This document shows, one piece after another, positions 1 through 8,124 of a DNA stretch of 64,000 bases. The translations under genes and the position numbers were made by a program. Every line of letters begins with the position of its first letter. Position 1 is the stretch's first letter. The notes beneath the pieces were generated by a model that was not told the origin of the DNA, ran no database searches, and saw nothing but the letters and a program-made list of their open reading frames with translations. This DNA comes from Ramlibacter henchirensis (GTDB taxonomy: Bacteria > Pseudomonadota > Gammaproteobacteria > Burkholderiales > Burkholderiaceae_C): positions 372,001 to 436,000 of the forward strand of contig NZ_SMLM01000001.1 in assembly GCF_004682015.1 (NCBI RefSeq), written 5' to 3'.

Positions 1-32
1 TCATCAAGGCGGCCAACATCAAGGCGGACTGA
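1..32 (+). CDS. C-terminal end of an upstream gene (partial)
   Basis: The first 32 bases read in frame as the tail IKAANIKAD followed by TGA. The stop overlaps the ATG of the next gene (ATGA), which suggests translational coupling and a shared operon. Too little is visible to name the product; an acyl-CoA metabolism enzyme would fit the crotonase downstream, but that is only context. Confidence 0.5.
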   Translation, partial: IKAANIKAD

Positions 33-814
33 TGGCCTCCGAGATCCTGGTGGAACGCGGCGACGGCGCCACCGCCGTCGTCACGATCAACCGCCCCCAT
101 CGGCGCAACGCCTGCGACTTCGCGGCATGGACGGACCTCAAGACCGCGTTCGAGCAACTCGGCGCCGACCCGGCGGTGAAGCTGGTGGTGCTGACCGGCG
201 CCGGCGGGCACTTCTGCGCCGGTGACGACATCGTCGCGTTCGCACCGGTGCGCGACAACACGGCGCAAGCGGACGTCTGGCGCGCCCGCATCCAGGAGTG
301 CTACGCCGCAGTGCAATCCATGCCCAAGCCCGTGATCGCTGCGCTGCAGGGCGTCTGCGTGGGCGGCGGCTGCAGCCTCGCGATGTGCTGCGACTTCCGG
401 GTGGCGGACGGCAGCGCGCGCGTCGGTGTGCCCGTGGCCAAACTGGGCTTGGTCTATCCCACCATCCAGCTGCAGCGGCTCGCGTGGCTCATCGGCGCCT
501 CCAACGCGCGGCGCTGGCTGTACGAGGCGGGCATCTACGACAGCGACGAATGCGAGCGCGTCGGCTTCATCGACCGGCGCACCGACGGCAACGTCGTGGC
601 CGCGGCGCTGGAGTTCGGGCGCGAGATGGCGCTGGCCGCTCCGCTGTCGATTGCCGGCGCCAAGGCGCAGCTCAATGCCGTGCTGGCGGGTCAGGTGGAG
701 CAGCGCCGGGCCGAACTGGACGCGATGGTGCGGCGCGCCGACGAGAGCGACGATTTCCGGGAGGCGATGCGGGCCTTCCGGGAGAAGCGCCCGCCCCGGT
801 TCCAGGGACGCTGA
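32..814 (+). CDS. Enoyl-CoA hydratase/isomerase family (crotonase) protein lacking both catalytic glutamates
   Basis: A 260-residue protein of normal crotonase length. The two oxyanion-hole segments are clear: GGHFCAGDD at about 58-66 and GVCVGGGC at about 107-114. In rat enoyl-CoA hydratase the catalytic acids lie in GGGCELAM and FGQPEILLG. Here these read GGGCSLAM and VGVPVAKLG, so both glutamates are replaced (Ser and Val). It should bind an acyl-CoA and stabilise an enolate, but simple hydration is unlikely; a lyase, isomerase or decarboxylase role is possible. It overlaps the upstream stop codon and is followed 25 bases later by an IclR gene on the same strand. Family confident, reaction unknown. 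Confidence 0.88.
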   Translation: MASEILVERGDGATAVVTINRPHRRNACDFAAWTDLKTAFEQLGADPAVKLVVLTGAGGHFCAGDDIVAFAPVRDNTAQADVWRARIQECYAAVQSMPKPVIAALQGVCVGGGCSLAMCCDFRVADGSARVGVPVAKLGLVYPTIQLQRLAWLIGASNARRWLYEAGIYDSDECERVGFIDRRTDGNVVAAALEFGREMALAAPLSIAGAKAQLNAVLAGQVEQRRAELDAMVRRADESDDFREAMRAFREKRPPRFQGR

Positions 815-839
815 CACGCATAATCGGCGCCTGCAGCCC

Positions 840-1670
840 ATGGTCGAAAGGCGCCGGATCAGCACGAAAGCAGCGACGCGCGGCGGCTCCGAGGAGGAGT
901 CGCCGTTGTTCGTCCAATCGGTCGACAAGGCCATGAAGGTGCTGATGGCGTTCGACGGCAGCAAGCGGCAGCTCACGCTGACCGAGATCGCGGCGCTCAC
1001 CGACCTCGACACCAGCGCTGCGCAGCGCTTCACCCACACGCTCACCGCGCTGGGCTACCTGGTGAAGGATGGACGCAAGTACGAGCTCTCGGTGCGGCTG
1101 CTCGACTTCACCTACCACTACCTGGCCTCCAGCGAGTTGGTGCAGCGCGCCACTCCGGTCCTGCAGGCCCTTGCGCGCGAGACCGAGGAAGCCTGCAACC
1201 TGACGGTGGCCGACGGCGCGGACATCGTGTTCGTCCTGCGCATCATCAGCCGGCACGCTCTCAACCCGAACGTGATCGTCGGCACGCGCCTGCCCGCGTA
1301 CTGCACCGCGCCGGGGCTGGCGATCCTTTCCACATGGAGCCCCGAAATGGTGGAGGACACGCTCGCACGGAGCCAGCTGCTCAAGCACACGTCCAGGACG
1401 ATCACCGATCCTCGCCGCATCAAGGCACGGCTGGCGCGGATCCGCGCGGCGGGATATGCCCTGACGGAAGAAGAGCTCTATCCGGATGACATCTCCACGG
1501 CGGCGCCGGTGCTCGATGCGCAGGGGCGGGCGATCGGCGCCCTGAACATCGCGGTGTCGCGGGCGCGGTGGGATCCCGAAGTTTCGGAGGTCCGCTATGC
1601 GCAGCTGTTGCGTACCGCCGCGGCCTCGATTTCCGCACCGCGGCTGCCGCATCAGGCCGCGGCAGGGTAG
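840..1670 (+). CDS. IclR family transcriptional regulator
   Basis: A 276-residue regulator. The N-terminal winged helix-turn-helix covers about residues 22-90 (core LTLTEIAALTDLDTSAAQRF), followed by the IclR effector-binding domain to the C-terminus with the usual LPAYCTAPG segment. I chose the ATG at 840 because homology begins soon after it and it lies just past the crotonase stop. IclR proteins usually control a neighbouring catabolic operon; the candidates are the crotonase operon upstream and the galactarate dehydratase gene, which converges on it. The ligand cannot be read from the sequence. Confidence 0.9.
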   Translation: MVERRRISTKAATRGGSEEESPLFVQSVDKAMKVLMAFDGSKRQLTLTEIAALTDLDTSAAQRFTHTLTALGYLVKDGRKYELSVRLLDFTYHYLASSELVQRATPVLQALARETEEACNLTVADGADIVFVLRIISRHALNPNVIVGTRLPAYCTAPGLAILSTWSPEMVEDTLARSQLLKHTSRTITDPRRIKARLARIRAAGYALTEEELYPDDISTAAPVLDAQGRAIGALNIAVSRARWDPEVSEVRYAQLLRTAAASISAPRLPHQAAAG

Positions 1671-1700
1671 CGACCAGACAGGGCGGGCTTCCCGTGTCCT

Positions 1701-3281
1701 TCAGGTGACCGGCGCCGGGTTGAACAGCACCAGCTGGTTGGCCAGCTTCCACTGCTCCGCCCAGGTCTTCCTGCGCCCGCTCGCGACGTCGAGCATGCAG
1801 CGGAACAGCTCCCAGCCCACGTCCTCGATCGTGGCCTCGCCGTCGGCGATCTTGCCGGCATTGATGTCCATCAGGTCGTGCCAGCGGCGGGCGAGGTCGC
1901 TGCGGGTCGCCACCTTGATCACCGGCACTTGCGCCAGTCCGTACGGCGTTCCACGGCCGGTGGTGAACACGTGCAGGTTCATGCCCGCGGCCAATTGCAG
2001 GGTGCCGCAGATGAAATCGCTGGCCGGCGTCGCGGCGTAGGTGAGGCCGCGGTTGCGCAGCTTCTCGCCCGGCGACAGCACGCCGGCGATCGGGGCCGTG
2101 CCCGACTTGATCACCGAGCCCATCGCCTTCTCGACGATGTTGGCCAGCCCGCCCTTCTTGTTGCCGGGCGTGGTGTTCGCGCCGCGGTCGACCGAGCCGC
2201 GCTGCAGGTAAGCGTCGTACCAGGCCATCTCGCGCACGACGCTTTCCGCGATCTCCGGCGTCGCGGCGCGCGAGGTGAGCTGGGCCACGGCATCGCGCAC
2301 CTCGGTCGTCTCCGAGAACATCACGCTCGCGCCCGCCCGCACCAGCAGGTCGGCGCAGAAGCCCACGGCCGGATTGGCGGTGACGCCGGAGAACGCATCG
2401 CTGCCGCCGCATTGCACGCCCACGACCAGTTCGCTGGCCGGCACCGTCTCGCGGCGCCGCGCGTTGAGCCGCTCCAGGTGCTCCTCGGCCTGCCGCATGA
2501 TCGACTCGACCATGGACATGAAGCCCACGTGGGCTTCGTCCTGAAGGCAGACCACATCCAGCCCGTTGCCGGCGATCGCGCCCACGTCCGCCACGCGCTC
2601 GTCGACCAGCGGGATGGTGCCCGGCGGCAGCAGCCGCTCGGGCTGCAGCTTTTCGCAGCCCAGGCTGACCACCATCACTTCGCCGCCGAAGTTCGGGTTG
2701 AGGCTGATGTTGCGCAGCGTGCGGATCGGGATCACCGCATCCGGCGCGTCGATGGCCACGCCGCAGCCGTAGCCGTGCTCCAGCGCCACCACGTCGTCCA
2801 CGTTCGGGAACCGGGGCAGCAGCTCGGACTTGATCCGCTGCACCGCGAAGTCCGTGACGCCGGCGACGCACTGCACGGTCTGCGTGATCGCGAGGATGTT
2901 GCGCGTGCCCACCGAGCCGTCCGGGTTGCGGTAGCCCTCGAACGAGTAGCCCTCCAGCGGCGGCAACTCCCGCTTCACCGTGGCCATCGGCAGGCCATCG
3001 AGTTCGCGCGCATCGGGCATCTTCAGCAGCCGCTCGTGCACCCAGCGGCCCGCGGCGATGTCGTGCACCGCGGTTCCGATGGTGACGTCGTAGCGCCTCA
3101 CCGCGCCGCCGGCCGGGATGTCCACCAGCGCCACCTTGTGGCCCTGGGGCACGCGCTCCTTGAGCGTCAAGCCGTTGCTGAGAGTCGCGCCTTCCGGCAG
3201 CCCGCCGTCGTTGGCCACGATGGCGACGTTGTCGGCGGGGTGCATGACGATGTGCAGGGGAGGTCTGTGATCGGTTTGCAT
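1701..3281 (-). CDS. garD: Galactarate dehydratase (UxaA/GarD family)
   Basis: A 526-residue protein matching the length and layout of GarD: an N-terminal SAF domain (about residues 15-100), then the large metal-dependent dehydratase region with [14 protein letters not shown] and a [10 protein letters not shown] segment. The family removes water from meso-galactarate to give 5-dehydro-4-deoxy-D-glucarate. A relative, altronate dehydratase (UxaA), is the main alternative; the length and the [20 protein letters not shown] segment favour GarD. It lies 6 bases downstream of the LacI-type regulator gene on the same strand, so the two are probably co-transcribed. It converges on the IclR gene. Confidence 0.87.
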   Translation of the reverse strand: MQTDHRPPLHIVMHPADNVAIVANDGGLPEGATLSNGLTLKERVPQGHKVALVDIPAGGAVRRYDVTIGTAVHDIAAGRWVHERLLKMPDARELDGLPMATVKRELPPLEGYSFEGYRNPDGSVGTRNILAITQTVQCVAGVTDFAVQRIKSELLPRFPNVDDVVALEHGYGCGVAIDAPDAVIPIRTLRNISLNPNFGGEVMVVSLGCEKLQPERLLPPGTIPLVDERVADVGAIAGNGLDVVCLQDEAHVGFMSMVESIMRQAEEHLERLNARRRETVPASELVVGVQCGGSDAFSGVTANPAVGFCADLLVRAGASVMFSETTEVRDAVAQLTSRAATPEIAESVVREMAWYDAYLQRGSVDRGANTTPGNKKGGLANIVEKAMGSVIKSGTAPIAGVLSPGEKLRNRGLTYAATPASDFICGTLQLAAGMNLHVFTTGRGTPYGLAQVPVIKVATRSDLARRWHDLMDINAGKIADGEATIEDVGWELFRCMLDVASGRRKTWAEQWKLANQLVLFNPAPVT

Positions 3282-3287
3282 GGTGGA

Positions 3288-4307
3288 TCAGTTCGTGGGC
3301 AAGGTCCGCTTGCCGGTGGATTCGCGCTCGACGATGCGAAAGCCGAGGTCGACGATGGGGTGTTCGATGGCGATGCCCTTGCAGCGGTCCAGCATCAGCT
3401 GCGCCGCCCGTCGGCCGATCTCCGCGCCATCGACGTGGACGGTGGTCAGCGAGGGCAGCAGGTGCGCGGCGAAATCGGCGTCGCCGAAGCCGCAGACGGC
3501 CAGGTCTTCGGGCACGCGCAGGCCGCGGTGGGCGGCCTCGACGAGCACGCCTTGCGCGAAGCCGTCCGAGCTGCAGTAGATCGCCTGGATGTCCGGGTCC
3601 TTCTGCAGCAGTTCGGCCAAGGCGCGGCGGCCGACGGCCAGGTTGCTCGGCGCGGGCACTTTCACGGTGGGCACGTCGCGGCCGAAGGCGGCCAGGAAGC
3701 CTTCCAGGCGTTGCATGGCGCGCTGGTCGTCGCCGGTGGCGATGCCCACGCGGTCCCAGCCCTTCGAGAGGAAGTAGCCGGCGACGGCGCTGCCCACCTT
3801 CAGGTGCGAGAAGCCGACGACCACGTCGATGGGCCGGTCGCTGAGGTCCCAGGTCTCCACCACGGGCACGCCCAGCCGCCGCAGGCGATCGCGGGCCTGC
3901 TCGGATCGCACCAGCCCCGCGACGACGATGCCGTCCGGCCGCCGCGCGAGCATCGTGTCGATCAGCCGTTCCTCGCGCGAGTAGTCGTAGCCGCTCTGCC
4001 CGAGGAAGAGCTGGTAGCCCGCGGCGTCCAGCGTTTCGGTCAGCGTGCGGATGGTCGGCAGGAACTGCGGCACCGAGATGATCGGCACCAGGCCCGCGAT
4101 GGTCATGCTGCGCTGGGACTTCAGCCCGCCGGCGAGCAGGTTGGGGATGTAGCCCGTGTCCTGCACGGCCTGCAGGACCCGCTCGAGCGTCTTCTCCGAC
4201 AGGACGCCCGGATTGCTCAGGGCCCGCGATGCGGTGATGAGCGACACACCGGCCTCGCGCGCAACGTCGTGCAAGGTCGGGCGCTTCAGCGCGGCAGCGC
4301 GTGTCAT
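3288..4307 (-). CDS. LacI family transcriptional regulator of the aldarate locus
   Basis: A 339-residue LacI-type repressor. The DNA-binding helix-turn-helix is at the N-terminus (TLHDVAREAGVSLITASRALS), followed by a hinge helix and a periplasmic-binding-protein-like sensor domain. I chose the ATG at 4307 because it places the HTH ten residues in; an upstream in-frame extension carries no homology. It is transcribed with garD and divergently from the enolase-superfamily dehydratase. Two inverted repeats of LacI type sit in the intergenic region, so it very likely represses both directions and itself. The inducer is presumably an aldarate or its keto product. Confidence 0.92.
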   Translation of the reverse strand: MTRAAALKRPTLHDVAREAGVSLITASRALSNPGVLSEKTLERVLQAVQDTGYIPNLLAGGLKSQRSMTIAGLVPIISVPQFLPTIRTLTETLDAAGYQLFLGQSGYDYSREERLIDTMLARRPDGIVVAGLVRSEQARDRLRRLGVPVVETWDLSDRPIDVVVGFSHLKVGSAVAGYFLSKGWDRVGIATGDDQRAMQRLEGFLAAFGRDVPTVKVPAPSNLAVGRRALAELLQKDPDIQAIYCSSDGFAQGVLVEAAHRGLRVPEDLAVCGFGDADFAAHLLPSLTTVHVDGAEIGRRAAQLMLDRCKGIAIEHPIVDLGFRIVERESTGKRTLPTN

Positions 4308-4335
4308 CGCGGTGGAATGTGTTGACGGGTTCAGA

Positions 4336-4351
4336 ATGGCAACGTTACCAT
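4336..4351. promoter_or_regulatory. LacI-type operator 1
   Basis: The 16-base element ATGGCAACGTTACCAT is an inverted repeat with only one mismatched symmetric pair (C/A). The central AACGTT is the usual core of LacI/GalR operators. It lies 29 bases upstream of the LacI gene start, where binding would block that promoter. Confidence 0.75.
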
Positions 4352-4440
4352 GGCTTCGAAATCCAGACCAGCGTGCGGTGATCGACCAGCCGCCGTGCAG
4401 CAGAGCAAGCGGGCCCAAATCGGCCATTTACTTTCGCTCC

Positions 4441-4456
4441 AATGACAACGTTGTCT
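4441..4456. promoter_or_regulatory. LacI-type operator 2, overlapping the dehydratase start codon
   Basis: GACAACGTTGTC at 4443-4454 is a perfect 12-base palindrome. In the 16-base frame (ATGACAACGTTGTCTT) it matches operator 1 at most positions. It contains the ATG at 4442 of the dehydratase gene, so a bound repressor would block transcription just past the promoter. Centres of the two operators are 105 bases apart, ten helical turns, which suits looping. Confidence 0.75.
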
Positions 4457-5590
4457 TCCAAGCCCAGCGACCGGATCGAGGGCCTGCGGGTCTCGTCCTG
4501 CTACCTGCCGCTCGCCACGCCCATCAGCGATGCCAAGGTGCTCACCGGCCGTCAGAAGCCGATGACCGAGATCGCGATGCTGTTCGCCGAGATCCGGACC
4601 GAGAGCGGCCACACCGGCCTGGGGTTCAGCTATTCGAAACGTGCCGGCGGCCCCGGGCAGTTCGCCCACGCGCGCGAGGTCGCGCCGGCGCTGATCGGCG
4701 AAGACCCGAGCGACATCGCGCGGCTCTGGGACAAGCTCTGCTGGGCCGGCGCTTCGGTAGGCCGCAGCGGCATGGCCGTGCAGGCGATCGGCGCCTTCGA
4801 CGTGGCCCTCTGGGACCTCAAGGCCAAACGCGCCGGACTCTCGCTGGCCAAGCTGCTCGGCGCTCACCGCGACTCGGTCCGCTGCTACAACACCTCGGGC
4901 GGCTTCCTCCACACGCCGACCGACCAGCTGCTGGTCAACGCAAGCAGGTCGCTCGAACGCGGCATCGGCGGCATCAAGCTCAAGGTCGGCCAGCCCGACG
5001 GCGCGCTCGACATCCGCCGCCTGCAAGCCGTGCGCGAGCACCTCGGCGATGCCGCTTCGATCATGGTGGATGCCAACCAGCAGTGGGACCGGCCCACGGC
5101 GCAGCGCATGTGCCGCACCTTCGAGCAGTTCAACCTGGTGTGGATCGAGGAACCGCTGGACGCCTACGACCATGAAGGGCACGCGGCGCTGGCGGCGCAG
5201 TTCGACACGCCGATCGCCACGGGCGAGATGCTCACCAGCGTCGGCGAGCACTGGGACCTGATCCGCCATCGCGCCGCCGACTACCTGATGCCCGATGCCC
5301 CGCGCGTGGGCGGCGTCACGCCGTTCCTGAAGGTCGCGGCGCTCGCCGAGCATGCCGGCCTGATGCTGGCGCCGCATTTCGCGATGGAACTGCACGTGCA
5401 CCTGGCCGCCGCGTACGCGCGCGAGCCCTGGGTCGAGCACTTCGAGTGGCTGGAGCCGCTCTTCGACGAACGCATCGAGATCGATGCCGGCCGCATGCGG
5501 GTGCCCACGCGCCCCGGCCTGGGCCTGACGCTCAGCGATCAAGCCCGCGCCTGGACGCGAGAGACGTTCCAGGCCGGCTCGCCGCTGTAA
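4442..5590 (+). CDS. L-talarate/galactarate dehydratase (enolase superfamily)
   Basis: A 382-residue mandelate-racemase/muconate-lactonising family protein. It closely resembles the characterised talarate/galactarate dehydratase type from Salmonella and Polaromonas as I recall it: YLPLA.PISDAKVLTGRQKPMTE near the start and PTRPGLG near the end. Catalytic features are visible: KLK at 179-181, metal ligands D210 (DANQQ), E236 (WIEEP) and E262 (ATGEM), and the base H312 (APHFAME). The reaction is dehydration of galactarate or L-talarate to a 4-deoxy-5-keto aldarate. It is divergent from the LacI/garD operon and its start codon lies inside operator 2. Confidence 0.92.
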   Translation: MTTLSSKPSDRIEGLRVSSCYLPLATPISDAKVLTGRQKPMTEIAMLFAEIRTESGHTGLGFSYSKRAGGPGQFAHAREVAPALIGEDPSDIARLWDKLCWAGASVGRSGMAVQAIGAFDVALWDLKAKRAGLSLAKLLGAHRDSVRCYNTSGGFLHTPTDQLLVNASRSLERGIGGIKLKVGQPDGALDIRRLQAVREHLGDAASIMVDANQQWDRPTAQRMCRTFEQFNLVWIEEPLDAYDHEGHAALAAQFDTPIATGEMLTSVGEHWDLIRHRAADYLMPDAPRVGGVTPFLKVAALAEHAGLMLAPHFAMELHVHLAAAYAREPWVEHFEWLEPLFDERIEIDAGRMRVPTRPGLGLTLSDQARAWTRETFQAGSPL

Positions 5591-5604
5591 CGCGCCGCCG
5601 GAGT

Positions 5605-6123
5605 TCAGTCCATGAGGCTCGCAGGCACCTTGCCGCCGTTCTCGGCGACCTTCTTCATGACCTGCTTGTGCAGCCAGATGTTCATGGCGGCCGAGTCGCT
5701 CTTGTCGCCGGTGTAGCCGAGTTCGTCCGCCAGCGCCTTGCGTTCCTGCAGGCTGCTGTCCATGCCCAGCAGCTTCATCAGGTCGACGATGGAGGTGCGC
5801 CAGTTCAGCTTCTGCGAATTCTTCGCTGCCAGGTCCTCGAGCACTTCCTCCATGTCGACCTCGTTGAGTGCGACCACGGCCGGGCGCGGCTGCGCCGCCG
5901 GCTGGGGTTGCCCCGGCTGCTGGGCCGTCGCGGCCTGTGCGGCGGTTGCGGGTTGCTGCCCCTGCGGCATGGCTTGCGCGGAAGGAGCAGGCGTGGTCTG
6001 CGTCGCTCCGCCTTGGGTTGGCGCCGTCTGCCCGGCAGAGGCGCTGGATGAGGCGGCACCCGCGCTCGCGGAAGGCTTTCCGCGGTTGCGCAAGCGATCG
6101 AACAGGTTGGACAGGATGCTCAT
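5605..6123 (-). CDS. DUF3597 domain protein
   Basis: A 172-residue protein that starts MSILSNLFDRL. Residues about 15-95 form a low-complexity linker rich in Ala, Pro, Gln and Ser. The C-terminal 75 residues match the DUF3597 domain: LNWRTSIVDLMKLLGMDSSLQERKALADELGY, then NIWLHKQVM and GGKVPASLMD. The function of this family is unknown; the domain has a helical, LysM-associated appearance in some proteins, and no catalytic residues are evident. It converges on the dehydratase gene with a 14-base gap. There is no signal peptide. Confidence 0.85.
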   Translation of the reverse strand: MSILSNLFDRLRNRGKPSASAGAASSSASAGQTAPTQGGATQTTPAPSAQAMPQGQQPATAAQAATAQQPGQPQPAAQPRPAVVALNEVDMEEVLEDLAAKNSQKLNWRTSIVDLMKLLGMDSSLQERKALADELGYTGDKSDSAAMNIWLHKQVMKKVAENGGKVPASLMD

Positions 6124-6281
6124 GGGGGGCTGCCTTTCAGGGTTCCAGCCATGCTGGACTCGCGGAAAGTGCGGCCTTGTCGGACCACGCAGGCAGCCGG
6201 GGTAGGCAGACACGGGCCTGCTGAGATCACGCGGTTGATCTTCGACGGCCGCCGATACACATTCGGCGCAGGAGTCCTGCC

Positions 6282-7358
6282 ATGCATCCTGCCCGCTGGT
6301 GGCACCACCTGGACGACGGCCGCATCCAGTGCGATCTGTGCCCGCGCGACTGCCGGCTGCACGAAGGCCAGCGCGGCATGTGCTTCGTTCGCCAGCGCGC
6401 GGGCGACGAAATGGTGCTCACCACCTACGGCCGCAGTTCCGGTTTCTGCCTCGACCCGATCGAGAAGAAGCCGCTCAACCATTTCTGCCCCGGCTCCAGC
6501 GTGCTGTCGTTCGGGACCGCGGGCTGCAACCTCGCCTGCAAGTTCTGCCAGAACTGGGACATCTCCAAGAGCCGCGAGATGGACCGGCTGATGGACGCCG
6601 CCTCGCCGCAGCGCATCGCGCAAGCCGCGCGAGCCGGCGGCGCCGCCAGCGTGGCCTTCACCTACAACGACCCGGTGATCTTCGCCGAGTACGCGATGGA
6701 CACCGCCGATGCCTGCCATGCGCTCGGCCTCCACAGCGTGGCGGTGACGGCCGGCTACATGCACGCTCAGCCGCGCCGCGAGTTCTACGCGAAGATGGAC
6801 GCGGCCAACGTCGACCTCAAGGGCTTCACCGAAAGCTTCTACTTCCAGCAGACCGGCGCCCATCTCGCGCCGGTGCTCGACACGCTGCAGTACGTCAGGC
6901 GCGAGACGGCGTGCTGGCTGGAGATCACGACGCTGCTGATCCCCGGCCTGAACGATGACGCCGGCGAGATCGAGGCGCTGTCGCGCTGGGTCGCGAGCGA
7001 GCTGGGGCCGGACGTGCCCCTGCATTTCACGGCCTTCCATCCGGACTACAAGATGCTGGACAGGCCTGCCACGCCGCCCGCGACGCTCAAGCGCGCACGG
7101 GCGATCGCGCTCGCCAACGGCCTGCACCACGTCTACACCGGCAACGTGCATGACGTGGAGGGCGGCACGACCTATTGCCCCGGCTGCGGCGAGCCGCTGA
7201 TCCGGCGCGACTGGTACGAGGTGCTGGAGTGCGCGCTCGATGCGCGCGCGAGCTGCCCGTATTGCGGCACGCGCGTCGGCGGTCACTTCGGCGCGATGAC
7301 GCACGCGTTCGGGCGGCGGCGCATCCCCGTGCGGCTGGCCGCGGGCGGCGAACCCTGA
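6282..7358 (+). CDS. amrS: Radical SAM enzyme of the AmmeMemoRadiSam type
   Basis: A 358-residue radical SAM protein. An N-terminal cysteine set (C17, C20, C24, C34 in CDLCPRDCRLHEGQRGMC) precedes the CxxxCxxC cluster motif C82-x3-C86-x2-C89 (CNLACKFCQNW). The C-terminus carries a two-knuckle zinc ribbon (CPGCGE and CPYCGT). This layout is that of the AmmeMemoRadiSam radical SAM member; its partners (AMMECR1 and MEMO1 domains) are not in this window. An RBS (GCAGGAG) precedes the ATG. Its TGA overlaps the ATG of the Mut7-C gene, so the two proteins are translationally coupled. The substrate is unknown. Confidence 0.88.
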   Translation: MHPARWWHHLDDGRIQCDLCPRDCRLHEGQRGMCFVRQRAGDEMVLTTYGRSSGFCLDPIEKKPLNHFCPGSSVLSFGTAGCNLACKFCQNWDISKSREMDRLMDAASPQRIAQAARAGGAASVAFTYNDPVIFAEYAMDTADACHALGLHSVAVTAGYMHAQPRREFYAKMDAANVDLKGFTESFYFQQTGAHLAPVLDTLQYVRRETACWLEITTLLIPGLNDDAGEIEALSRWVASELGPDVPLHFTAFHPDYKMLDRPATPPATLKRARAIALANGLHHVYTGNVHDVEGGTTYCPGCGEPLIRRDWYEVLECALDARASCPYCGTRVGGHFGAMTHAFGRRRIPVRLAAGGEP

Positions 7359-8101
7359 TGCCGCGCATGGTGACGGCGACTTTCCGCTTCTACGAGGAGC
7401 TGAACGACTTCCTCGCGCCCGGGCGGCGGCGGAGAGAGTTCACCGTGCCCTGCGCCCGCGCCGCCACCACCAAGCACATGATCGAGGCGCTGGGCGTTCC
7501 GCACACCGAGGTCGAGCTGATCCTGCTCAATGGTGCGTCGGTCGGCTTCGACACGCTCCTGCGCGAAGGCGACCGCGTGGCCGTGTACCCGAAGTTCGAG
7601 GCGTTCGACATCACGCCGCTGCTGCGCGTGCGCGAACAGCCGCTGCGCGACACGCGCTTCGTGGCCGACACCCACCTCGGCTCGCTCGCGCGCCTGCTGC
7701 GGATGATGGGGTTCGACACGCTGTACGACAGCGGCTTCGCCGACGACGAGATCGAGCGCATCGCCGCGGAGCAGGCCCGCATCGTGCTGACGCGAGACCG
7801 TGACCTGCTCAAACGGCGAAGCATCACGCATGGCTGCTACGTGCATGCGCTGCGGCCGCAGCAGCAGTTGCGCGAGGTCTTCGAGCGGCTTCAGCTCGCC
7901 CGCAGCGCGCGGCCCGTGACGGTGTGCCCGGCCTGCAATGGGGCGCTGCACGCCGTCGAGAAGTCACGGGTGGAGCAGCGGCTGCCGCCGCGCGTGCGCG
8001 AGCAGTTCGACCGTTTCAGCGCGTGCGAGGCTTGCGGGCGTGTGTTCTGGGAGGGAGAGCATTGGCAGCCCTTGCGCGCCCTGGTCGATGCGCCAACGTG
8101 A
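7358..8101 (+). CDS. Mut7-C RNase-like protein with N-terminal ubiquitin-like domain
   Basis: A 247-residue two-domain protein. Residues 1-85 look like the ThiS/MoaD-type fold that precedes many Mut7-C domains (RFYEELNDFL, LILLNG, GDRVAVYP). Residues about 98-240 are the Mut7-C PIN-like nuclease domain with acidic residues in FVADTHLG (D104) and LTRDRDLL (D147, D149). A zinc ribbon follows: C190-x2-C193 and C223-x2-C226. The family is predicted to be an RNase, without a settled substrate. The start codon overlaps the stop of the radical SAM gene (TGATG), tying the two together. Confidence 0.87.
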   Translation: MPRMVTATFRFYEELNDFLAPGRRRREFTVPCARAATTKHMIEALGVPHTEVELILLNGASVGFDTLLREGDRVAVYPKFEAFDITPLLRVREQPLRDTRFVADTHLGSLARLLRMMGFDTLYDSGFADDEIERIAAEQARIVLTRDRDLLKRRSITHGCYVHALRPQQQLREVFERLQLARSARPVTVCPACNGALHAVEKSRVEQRLPPRVREQFDRFSACEACGRVFWEGEHWQPLRALVDAPT

Positions 8102-8124
8102 TCCGGCCCGGGCCGACGTCCGCT

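Noticed and set aside
1878..4325. An 815-codon plus-strand open frame opposite garD and the LacI gene
   Set aside because: Composition is dominated by Ala, Arg, His and Gly with no domains; both minus-strand genes opposite have full family motifs.
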